Shown: positions 58,901 through 64,000 of the stretch, piece after piece
Layout: every line of letters starts with the position of its first letter
How positions within the stretch are numbered: position 1 is the stretch's first letter
Position numbers and translations under genes: made by a program
From: Luteimonas kalidii
GTDB lineage: Bacteria > Pseudomonadota > Gammaproteobacteria > Xanthomonadales > Xanthomonadaceae
Assembly (NCBI RefSeq): GCF_029887935.1
Contig: NZ_JARXRO010000014.1
Span: forward strand, 288,796-352,795
Reading direction: 5' to 3'
Length of the DNA stretch: 64,000 nucleotides
Notes under the pieces: generated by a model
Told to the model about the DNA's origin: nothing
Database searches by the model: none
Seen by the model: the letters and a program-made list of their open reading frames with translations, nothing else

Positions 58901-59162
58901 CGGCGGCTCGGTGGCGGTGGAAGTGCGCGCCGGCGGCGAGATCATGTTCAGCGACAACTGCTGCGAACTGTTCGACAACGCCCAGAACCCCGCCGTGCGC
59001 CTGGTCGCCCCGGTGCTGGTGCTCAACGCCAACCGCGTGCGCAGCGTCACCAAGCCCACCGTGCAGCTGGTCAGCCAGTCCGTGGCCGCCCTCGGCAACA
59101 TCACCACCAATGGCATCGAGCCCCTGCCCGCGCAGTGGCAGCCGTTCAACCTCAACGCCTGA
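55929..59162 (+). CDS. DUF6519 / right-handed beta-helix protein (probable tail fibre or receptor-binding protein)
   Basis: 1,077 aa. The N terminus ATDLSRIRHDPLLDWSGVQLKQGGVLLDADANELVAVLDRRLRALASDVLG is the DUF6519 opening seen in injection-system and phage-tail loci. A middle domain carries a Cys cluster (DDCGCSQCVTPESH, about 459-472). From about residue 475 to 1,060 there are many parallel beta-helix turns (ITIRGQGATTIV, ISVLRTAAATIAGNQVRD, SIENNHVRDI, RIHGNEVSGIG) of the pectate-lyase/tailspike type. It is the largest protein of the cluster and the best candidate for target recognition, though enzymatic cleavage of a surface polysaccharide is also possible. Confidence 0.82.
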   Translation: MATDLSRIRHDPLLDWSGVQLKQGGVLLDADANELVAVLDRRLRALASDVLGRSTVSQTTPDAFRITASGGGLRIGRGRMYVDGLLAENHGGGEPAFDPLLAEPNAAGPLDYTAQPYLPDAPDLPTAGRRLVYLDAWNREVTALEDPSLVESAVGVDASSRLQTVWQVRVLDSQLDAGASCATPDGELPGWSALTAPSEGRLTTGTYEVPPLSDPCELPPTGGYRGLENQLYRVEIHDPGLPGGGATFKWSRENASVGARVAAYISATELELETLGRDEVLGLRDGDWVEILDDPREFAQLPGEIRRISIDDPGNRRISFAPALPAGMLPPAFPDDALPAQRNLRVRRWDQGGRVFRVTATGTTAQVQDLDAPGSTGLIDVPAAGTELILENGVTVSFASAGTSGFKRGDWWTFAARTADASVEPLAAAPPRGTHHHYARLGIWDIASGSVSDCRTPWPPGGGDDCGCSQCVTPESHASGQLTIQAAVDRLRDRGGTVCLTPGNYALQEPVFLRGARAITIRGQGATTIVTAAGSAFVVETGMAICIEKLSVLSAGLESAIRIQTALGVTLRELIVFAYDGIRDRRSAAVALSGLCAGITIRDNLFVAPDGIRTETANEGGPAFALLGALAIEHNILACQRNGIVFDGSVGHLWDSRIGDNQFTDCPSHGVRVLGLATAGASLRVEGNNLNLTGHGILVGTGNAWIESNRVHGTGDTPHVDGNDGIALVPGLDRAGATQVHVLANQVSGFRNTGIAIRARIGDLIAKLNVVRDCGNGIVMAEDAESDSASIENNHVRDITGAPGDADRAIVAGISVLRTAAATIAGNQVRDIARNAQQRISLSAGIVATGVNRSRIHGNEVSGIGPVGDFNGAGVGLLVQAPLDRTEIAHNQVQRDDQTQAGSGDWYALLVGGVASRVVDDAGAVADLDLTAAVAVHHTVNVSTVRLDTRRTLVLSGDRAYIATAATDLLAASVLARGSVATVIGNMLLARGGSVAVEVRAGGEIMFSDNCCELFDNAQNPAVRLVAPVLVLNANRVRSVTKPTVQLVSQSVAALGNITTNGIEPLPAQWQPFNLNA

Positions 59163-59174
59163 CAGGAGCCCCCC

Positions 59175-59675
59175 ATGCGATTCCTCGTGATCAAGCAGGA
59201 CACCTCGCTGCAGGCGCTCACCGCCCAGCTGGTGAAGGACGGCGACCATGCCCCCGCCGCGCTCGACCGCCTGCGCGCCCTCAACCCGCACCTCGACCTG
59301 CAGCGCGTCGGCAAGGGCGCCGTGCTGCTGCTGCCCGACTCGCCCGGCTACAAGAACGAAGGCGACAAGGCCGGCGACGACGGCTTCGACCTGTTCGCCA
59401 AAGAGGTGACCGCCGCCCTGCGCGACGGCACCACCCGCGCCACCGACGCCCTGGCTGCGAACGAGGCGCAGGAAAAGGAGTTCAACAAGCTGTTCAAGAG
59501 CGCCGCGATCCGCAAGCTGTCGGACGAGGACACGGCGCTGCGCGGGCGGCTGGACACCGTGGCCACCCGCGCGAGCGCGGCGGCGAAGGTGTCGAAGGAA
59601 GTGGCGCCGCAGCTGGAGGCGTTGAAGAAGGGGGCGGCGGAGGAGTTGAAGAAGTTGCGGGGGTTGCTGGGGTGA
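59175..59675 (+). CDS. Terminal eCIS-operon protein, LysM-like N terminus plus coiled-coil
   Basis: 166 aa. The N-terminal 57 residues (MRFLVIKQDTSLQALTAQLVKDG...LDRLRALNPHLDLQRVGKGAVLLLPDSP) read like a LysM fold. The rest is an acidic/Lys-rich helix with heptads. Start 12 bp after the fibre gene with AGGAG. The last 80 codons (59436-59675) are repeated at 60967-61206. Role unknown; peptidoglycan or baseplate binding is a guess from the LysM-like part. Confidence 0.72.
   Translation: MRFLVIKQDTSLQALTAQLVKDGDHAPAALDRLRALNPHLDLQRVGKGAVLLLPDSPGYKNEGDKAGDDGFDLFAKEVTAALRDGTTRATDALAANEAQEKEFNKLFKSAAIRKLSDEDTALRGRLDTVATRASAAAKVSKEVAPQLEALKKGAAEELKKLRGLLG
59436..59675 (+). repeat. 240-bp direct repeat, copy A (3' end of the terminal eCIS gene)
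   Basis: Hand alignment with 60967-61206 shows the same length, no gaps and about 20 mismatches (about 92% identity). Both copies end in the same stop codon. The copies flank the oxidoreductase gene. Confidence 0.9.
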
Positions 59676-59679
59676 ACCC

Positions 59680-59703
59680 GTGGCGGGCCCTCCCGTCCGC
59701 CAC
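59680..59703 (+). terminator. Hairpin behind the eCIS operon (possible terminator)
   Basis: GTGGCGG (59680-59686) pairs with CCGCCAC (59697-59703) around a 10-nt loop, 4 bp after the last eCIS stop and before the convergent oxidoreductase gene. It has no T-run, so termination is uncertain. Confidence 0.35.
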
Positions 59704-59720
59704 CGGCCGAAGCGGAAAGA

Positions 59721-60830
59721 CTAGTCCCCCATCGTGATGAGGCTCTTGCCGCGCGTGCGGCCCTGTTCCAGGAACTCGATGGCCTGGGGGACCTGATCCA
59801 GGGGGAAGCGGCGGTCGATGACCGGACGCACGCTGCCGCCTTCGAGCATGGTGCGCAGCACGGCCAGGTCGTCCTTGTTGGTGCTGGCGAACAGCGTCAC
59901 CTGGGTCTGGCTGGCGAAGGATGCGGTCAGCCGGGTGGCCAGCATGCGGCCCAAGGGACCGATCCACGGGTTGTTCTTCGGCCCGGTCACCATGACCAGG
60001 GTGCCTTCCGGCTGCAGGGCAGCCCGCAAGGCCGCGACCGGATGGTTGCCGACGTTGTCGATCACCAGGTCGTAGCGCGGGCCGCCGCGGGTGAAGTCCT
60101 CCTGCGCGTAATCGATGGTGTGGTCGGCGCCAAGCGAGCGCACCAGTTCCGTGTTGCGCGCACTGCTGACGCCGGTCACTTCGGCGCCGAGGGCCTTGGC
60201 GATCTGCACCGCAAAGGTGCCGACGCCGCCGGAGGCGCCATTGATGAGGACCTTCTGCCCGGGCTGCAGCTGACCGGCATCGCGCAGCGCCTGCAGCGCG
60301 GTGATCGCCGCGATCGGAACGGCGGCGGCCTGTTCGAAATCGATGTTGCCGGGCATGTGCACCACGGATTTGCTTGCGTCCACCACAACGTACTCGGCGA
60401 ACGCTCCGCTGGCGGCTCCGAAGACCCGGTCTCCGGGCCTGAAGTCATCCACGGCAGAACCCACCGCCTCGACCGTGCCGGCGAAATCAACGCCGGCGCG
60501 CGGATTCTCCGGCCGACCGAGGCCCGACGACAGGCGCATCACATACGGCTTTCCATGCAGGTAATGCCAGTCCAGGGGGTTCACGCCGGCTGCGCGCACG
60601 CGCACCAGCAATTCGTCCTCGGCCGGGACCGGCCGCGGCACCTGTTCGAGCCGCAGCGCCTCGGCACCCCCGTAGCAATGCACGCGGATCGCCTGCATCG
60701 AGTTGCCGGACTCCGACAGTGCGGCAGCAGGCGGACAGGCCGCATCGCGACTGAGCACCACGGCGAACACCGCGCCCGCGGCCGTCAGCACGCCAAGGAA
60801 TCCCAGCAGCAGCTTGTTGCGTCGACGCAT
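59721..60830 (-). CDS. Membrane-anchored zinc-independent quinone-oxidoreductase-like protein (MDR family)
   Basis: 369 aa from the ATG at 60830 (MRRRNKLLLG), with GGGGGA upstream. An N-terminal helix (LLLGFLGVLTAAGAVFAVVLS) precedes a medium-chain dehydrogenase/reductase body: MQAIRVHCYGGAEALRLEQVPRPVPAEDELLVRVRAAGVNPLDWHYLHG, PRAGVDFAGTVEAVG, NADPH-binding GASGGVGTFAVQIAKALGAEVTGV, SLGADHTIDY. Catalytic-zinc Cys/His are absent, as in quinone oxidoreductases. An export or anchor helix on this cytosolic family is unusual. The gene lies between the two copies of the 240-bp repeat and looks like an insertion at the right edge of the eCIS locus. Confidence 0.88.
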   Translation of the reverse strand: MRRRNKLLLGFLGVLTAAGAVFAVVLSRDAACPPAAALSESGNSMQAIRVHCYGGAEALRLEQVPRPVPAEDELLVRVRAAGVNPLDWHYLHGKPYVMRLSSGLGRPENPRAGVDFAGTVEAVGSAVDDFRPGDRVFGAASGAFAEYVVVDASKSVVHMPGNIDFEQAAAVPIAAITALQALRDAGQLQPGQKVLINGASGGVGTFAVQIAKALGAEVTGVSSARNTELVRSLGADHTIDYAQEDFTRGGPRYDLVIDNVGNHPVAALRAALQPEGTLVMVTGPKNNPWIGPLGRMLATRLTASFASQTQVTLFASTNKDDLAVLRTMLEGGSVRPVIDRRFPLDQVPQAIEFLEQGRTRGKSLITMGD

Positions 60831-60966
60831 GATGAATCCCCCGGGATCGGACCCCTTGCACTCAAGGTGCGCCGCTGACCGCGCGCCCGCACGTGCCAAT
60901 CGTCCACGTGCCAATCGTCATTGCGTTGGAAGGCCCAATACAGCGCCCGGTGCTGGTGTTCAACGC

Positions 60967-61206
60967 CGCGCCACCGCCGCCCTGGCTGCGAACGAGGCCC
61001 AGGAAAAGGAGTTCAACAACCTGTTCGAGAGCGCCGCGATCCGCAAGCTGTCCGACGAGGACACGGCGCTGCGCGGACGGCTGGACACGGTGGCCACCCG
61101 CGCAACCGCGGCGGCCAAGGTGTCGAAGGAGGTGGCGCGGCAGCTGGAGGCGTTGAAGAAGGTGGCTGCGGAGGAGTTGAAGACGTTGCGAGTGCTATTG
61201 GGGTGA
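60967..61206 (+). pseudogene. Truncated duplicate of the terminal eCIS gene (240-bp repeat, copy B)
   Basis: Encodes only the C-terminal 79 residues of the protein at 59175 (RATAALAANEAQEKEFNNLFESAAIRKLSDEDTALRGRLDTVATRA...ELKTLRVLLG). The frame is intact and ends at the equivalent stop, but the LysM-like N-terminal half and its ribosome site are missing. The open frame upstream has no recognisable content. Differences are mainly substitutions without gaps, so the duplication is not brand new but the frame has been kept. Confidence 0.8.
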
Positions 61207-61316
61207 ATGACCAAGCCAGTGAAGGAAGTCGGCTTTGTCCCCTGTTTCGCAATCTCCTGCTCTCTGAACTGGCCTCCAAATAGTCTCTCTACTCGAAACC
61301 GGGGCGCATCGCATTC

Positions 61317-63485
61317 TCAGCATTTGGACATGGCCTTGAAGTGGTCTGGATAGCCTGTCTTCTCGAATACAAGGCGCAGCCCCTCCTTGAAAACCTCATA
61401 GTCGAATTCCTTCATGTCTATGATGTTCTGGCCGAGTGAGTGTGATTCTCGATTAATGTATCTGCAAAAAGCTTGGTACTTTGTGTCTTGGAGTTCAGGC
61501 ATCTGAAAAACGTTGTTCAAGTCCTTTTTCCGCACGAAGTTGAAAAAGTACTCGACTATGTTTCTCATACAGTTTGCGACGAGTGCTGGCGGCTGAGTCT
61601 GGTCATTTACGACGGACCAATAAGCTTGGTAGTCGTTCTGAATTTCCTCATACTTCATCTCTTGAATCACGCTGCCCAACGATGTCTTTGACAGCCTGAA
61701 CAACTTCTGCGTCTTCTCTCGGCGCTCGTGATTCGGGTCTGTCAGCTCGTAGAAGAAGTACAGACTATGGGTCAGTACGATGACCTGACTAAACCTATCC
61801 CCCTTGAAAAACACAGATCGAATGAGCTGCCCGACATTGAAGACGAATACATGTGAAAGGCTAGAGATTGGGTCATCAATTACCGCGACCCGTTGAGCCT
61901 GCGTGTCCGCAGCACTGGATTTGCCCTTACAAAGCTCGCAGAAGTAAAGGAAGCTGATCATCATCTTCTCTCCTTCGCTTAGCGAGTTAAATGCGTCTTT
62001 TGAATCACCCGCCCGCACCACGCGATAGAGACTATCCGTGTACTTCTGTAAGCTGAAGTCATCGATGCCCAGGTCTAAAAGACCCGCATTGATAGCCGTG
62101 ACCGCTTGATCCACATTTACAGTTTGCTTTTGCGCCTCCTCAATCTCCCCCGTGACCTTGTTCAACTCATCACCAATGCTCCCGACTACCGCATTTAAGC
62201 CTACGATTTCTTGATCAAAGGCCTGTCGATCCGCTTCGAATCTTTCCATTGTTTGATCGAACTGCCAACGCATCAACTGCCAAAATTCGTGGCGCAACTT
62301 TTCGAGAGCGGATGCGCGGTTCTTGAGCCTGTCGTTGTATACCTTGACTTCTGCGTTGACCTGACCAACTTCCGAATTGAACGCGACAATTATGTCGCTT
62401 GTATCGGCGAGCACCACCGGGACCTTAGGACTCTTTGACTTTTCCTCAATATTTCGAACATTATTCTGAAAGGCGTCGATTAGTAACTGATACTTGTTGG
62501 AGATTGAGTCCTTGCGCTTCTGTGCGAAGGCGTGGTCTGTAAAAGAAGTTAGCGCGGGCAATGCTTTGACGGCGGTCTGGTATGTGTCTAGAAGCTGATC
62601 AAGCTCGACTAACTGCTGCTGGTAGGTCTCGTCGAAATATGACCTAACGCTTTCAATGAATTTCTCCGATATGGTTTCTTGCTGGCAAAATGGGCATTGA
62701 GTGTTGGAATCACCTGCATCCTGAGACAGGTATGACAGGCCTTGCTTTACCCAGTCCGAATTACCGAGCTTTTCGATTAGATCCGCAACCTCACTATCGG
62801 CGTTGCCAAGAATGGATACTCCAAATATCGAGTCGCTCTCGACGTCATGAGCGCCAAAATTCAAAGTTGGCAGTAGCTGCTGATATTGAGCACTATCACC
62901 CTTAAGTGCTTCGACTTCCTGACGGATCGTTTGCACACCTTTTTCAGGCGAACTGAGGGGCTTGGAGATTCCCTGCAGATGCGCAAAGAGCTTGTCTTTT
63001 TGCCCCTTCAGACCCTCAAGACAGTACTCGAGAACGCGATCACCACCAGCATAGGTCTGCTTGATGCTCCAAACCTTATCAATGGCCTGTTGCTTCTGGG
63101 CAGAGAAGGACTGTTCTGCCAGCTCGATTTCACGACGTTTTGCTTGTCGATTCTGCTCAAGCTCGCCTTGCCTCTTTGTCGCATCGGCAATTTTTTGTTC
63201 CGCCGCTTTGTTCTCTTTTGAAAGACTGAAGATACCCTTCAGGCTATCAGCAACAAAAAAATTGTCTTGTATGAATTTCTGGTTGTAAACGAGAACTGGC
63301 ACCGATTCGGCGCGCATCTGTTTGCACAGCTTGAACGCTGAATGTTGAGAATCGTACAAAAAATTGGAGATTGTAGATTTGCCGGTGCCGTTTAAGCCGT
63401 AGACAAGATTGATCTTCTTGTCCGTCACCAGCGAAGTCGCGTGCCTAAAGCTAGCCACCGCGTCCATGTGGATTTGAGTAATCAT
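61317..63485 (-). CDS. RloC/PrrC-like AAA ATPase with zinc hook and HEPN-type RNase motif (putative anticodon nuclease)
   Basis: 722 aa from the ATG at 63485 (a GTG one codon earlier is possible), with GGGGG 9 bp upstream. It is an ABC/SMC-type ATPase of the AAA_13 kind: Walker A GLNGTGKST (30-38), long coiled coils on both sides of a zinc-hook CPFC (about 265-268), ABC signature SLSEGEK (about 501-507) and Walker B RVAVIDDPISSLS (about 532-544). The C-terminal part has R-x3-E (RNIVE, about 641-645) and RYINRESH (R-x6-H, about 675-682), the HEPN/ACNase pattern seen in PrrC and RloC, which cut tRNA anticodon loops during phage infection. GC content (mid-40s by eye) is far below the surrounding DNA, a sign of transfer. 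It lies behind an attC-like site, so it is probably a gene-cassette defence gene. Confidence 0.85.
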   Translation of the reverse strand: MITQIHMDAVASFRHATSLVTDKKINLVYGLNGTGKSTISNFLYDSQHSAFKLCKQMRAESVPVLVYNQKFIQDNFFVADSLKGIFSLSKENKAAEQKIADATKRQGELEQNRQAKRREIELAEQSFSAQKQQAIDKVWSIKQTYAGGDRVLEYCLEGLKGQKDKLFAHLQGISKPLSSPEKGVQTIRQEVEALKGDSAQYQQLLPTLNFGAHDVESDSIFGVSILGNADSEVADLIEKLGNSDWVKQGLSYLSQDAGDSNTQCPFCQQETISEKFIESVRSYFDETYQQQLVELDQLLDTYQTAVKALPALTSFTDHAFAQKRKDSISNKYQLLIDAFQNNVRNIEEKSKSPKVPVVLADTSDIIVAFNSEVGQVNAEVKVYNDRLKNRASALEKLRHEFWQLMRWQFDQTMERFEADRQAFDQEIVGLNAVVGSIGDELNKVTGEIEEAQKQTVNVDQAVTAINAGLLDLGIDDFSLQKYTDSLYRVVRAGDSKDAFNSLSEGEKMMISFLYFCELCKGKSSAADTQAQRVAVIDDPISSLSHVFVFNVGQLIRSVFFKGDRFSQVIVLTHSLYFFYELTDPNHERREKTQKLFRLSKTSLGSVIQEMKYEEIQNDYQAYWSVVNDQTQPPALVANCMRNIVEYFFNFVRKKDLNNVFQMPELQDTKYQAFCRYINRESHSLGQNIIDMKEFDYEVFKEGLRLVFEKTGYPDHFKAMSKC

Positions 63486-63510
63486 CACTCGCTACCCCCG
63501 GCTCCAGAGC

Positions 63511-63569
63511 ACATAGCGACAGAATTAAACCGCGCCACGAAGCGACATCGGCTTGGAAGATTGTTAGGC
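63511..63569 (-). other. attC-like integron recombination site (59 nt)
   Basis: Read on the minus strand it begins with GCCTAAC (R'' box, RYYYAAC) directly at the stop of the BRCT gene. It continues AATCTTCCAAGCCGATG, then CGCTTCGTGGCGCGG and TTTAATTC, and ends GCTATGT in place of a GTTRRRY core. Order, spacing, internal AAGCCGA/CGG-TTTAA stems and total length are those of the classical 59-base element. The terminal box is degenerate (two mismatches), so activity is doubtful. Confidence 0.75.
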
Positions 63570-63926
63570 CGCGACCTCGCCTGTTGCAAGCAGGCGCTCA
63601 AACTCGGCCCTCGTCAGCAGCGTAACTCCCTGCGCTGCAGCCTTACTAAGCTTGGCGGGTCCGGCACTCTCACCAGCGCAGAGAAACGCGAGATCGTTGG
63701 TCACCGACGTTGCAACTCCAAGCCTGTGCTTTCTGGCTAACTCCGCTAGTTCCGCCTTCTCTGTCGCCGAGAAGCCTGTGAAGCAGACTTGCAGCATTTT
63801 GTCTTTACGTGTGGCGCAGTTCGCATAAACCCAGTCCCAGCCCTCGCTCTCGGACATCGCTGAGATCACGTCGGCCGAGAACGGACTCTTGGCCTTGAGA
63901 ATACGGGTCAGCTTTTCACTTGGCAT
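63564..63926 (-). CDS. Stand-alone BRCT-domain protein (integron cassette gene)
   Basis: 120 aa. A short N-terminal helical part (PSEKLTRILKAKSPFSADVISAMSESEGWDWVYANC) is followed by a BRCT domain: QVCFTGFSATEKAELAELARKHRLGVATSVTNDLAFLCAGESAGPAKLSKAAAQGVTLLTRAEFERLL, close to the BRCT of bacterial DNA ligases. The start ATG is 4 bp from a GTTAGGC core site, and the stop TAA lies inside GCCTAAC, the normal layout of an integron cassette. It sits 78 bp upstream of the RloC-like gene on the same strand. Its role is unknown; DNA-end or nucleotide sensing for defence is possible. Confidence 0.82.
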   Translation of the reverse strand: MPSEKLTRILKAKSPFSADVISAMSESEGWDWVYANCATRKDKMLQVCFTGFSATEKAELAELARKHRLGVATSVTNDLAFLCAGESAGPAKLSKAAAQGVTLLTRAEFERLLATGEVAA

Positions 63927-63930
63927 AGCC

Positions 63931-64000
63931 GCCTAACACCAGAGTTCAGCCGCGTTGTAGCGGCGATTGGCTGAGGTGGCAAGCTTTATCTGCCGCCTCA
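63931..64000 (-). other. Partial attC-like site at the right edge
   Basis: On the minus strand this stretch ends with GTTAGGC (63931-63937), a perfect GTTRRRY core, 4 bp before the BRCT start codon. Before it lie GCCGC...GCGGCTGAACTC stem-forming segments. The matching RYYYAAC end is not visible and probably lies beyond the window. This would be the attC of the preceding cassette. Confidence 0.6.

Noticed and set aside
54357..59162. A 1,601-codon frame in another phase across the tail-protein and fibre genes
   Set aside because: Arg/Pro/His-dominated translation; only its last part is the true fibre frame, which has its own ATG at 55929.
34508..59675. Prophage or R-type pyocin in place of an eCIS
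   Set aside because: No capsid, portal, terminase, replication or lysis genes; the AAA+ ATPase, DUF4255 terminator and DUF4157 proteins are hallmarks of eCIS.
34508..59675. Type VI secretion system
   Set aside because: No TssJLM membrane complex, no ClpV, no TssB/C pair; sheath is a single Afp-like protein.
59436..61206. Insertion sequence or transposon carrying the oxidoreductase
   Set aside because: No transposase, and no short terminal inverted repeats or target duplication were seen; the flanking repeat is 240 bp of coding sequence.
63564..63926. Fragment of a broken DNA ligase gene
   Set aside because: It has its own start codon and a full BRCT domain and is bounded on both sides by integron core sites, which fits a cassette gene better.

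Overview
The window is high-GC DNA (roughly 70% by eye) with typical gammaproteobacterial housekeeping genes (rne, rluC, nfuA, serS, aroA, pheA, serC). A 'transmembrane repetitive' type protein and the general gene content point to the Xanthomonadaceae/Lysobacteraceae, probably near Lysobacter or Luteimonas. The genus is inference. No rRNA gene, insertion sequence or CRISPR array was seen. Two tRNA genes are present: Ser-UGA and Val-CAC.

Positions 1-33 kb are mostly core chromosome. In order they hold: a tripartite RND efflux operon with two pump subunits and a lipoprotein adaptor (minus strand, left pump cut by the window edge); a two-gene c-type cytochrome operon with a clear promoter and terminator; a proline/alanine-rich membrane protein and nfuA; pterin dehydratase; rluC; rne with a long leader; a GacA/UvrY-like response regulator; a chromosomal AAC(3)-I-type acetyltransferase; ynfA; tRNA-Ser; a LysR regulator divergent from an azoreductase; serS; two tandem TonB-like proteins; a serC-pheA-aroA amino-acid operon; msrPQ; an FHA protein; two polyhydroxyalkanoate-linked genes; a membrane protein with an Mrr-like nuclease-fold domain; acyl-CoA-binding protein; a TetR regulator; and tRNA-Val.

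Positions 33.2-59.7 kb hold a complete-looking contractile injection system of the extracellular (eCIS/Afp/PVC-like) kind, all on the plus strand and mostly with overlapping start and stop codons. Order: sigma-54 activator; small winged-helix-like protein; sheath; tube; CxxC protein; disordered protein; DUF4255 terminator (Afp16-like); AAA+ ATPase (Afp15-like); 80-aa protein; DUF4157 + DUF922-like putative protease effector; Afp7-like baseplate protein; DUF4157 + HNH-like putative nuclease effector; gp53/LysM-like protein; gp27-like hub; gp5-like spike; PAAR-like tip; gp25; two baseplate-J-type proteins; a tail-protein-I-like protein; a 1,077-aa DUF6519/beta-helix protein (likely fibre); and a LysM-like terminal protein. 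A near-consensus -24/-12 sigma-54 promoter lies 27 bp before the first structural-region gene, directly behind the encoded sigma-54 activator. This suggests the whole particle is switched on by one dedicated activator. No tape-measure gene was recognised.

Positions 59.7-64.0 kb form a patchwork right border. The 3' 240 bp of the last eCIS gene is duplicated on the far side of a membrane-anchored quinone-oxidoreductase-like gene. Beyond that the DNA drops sharply in GC and looks like the distal end of an integron gene-cassette array on the minus strand: a RloC/PrrC-like AAA ATPase with a zinc hook and a HEPN-type RNase motif, a 59-nt attC-like site, a stand-alone BRCT protein, and a second attC-like end cut by the window.
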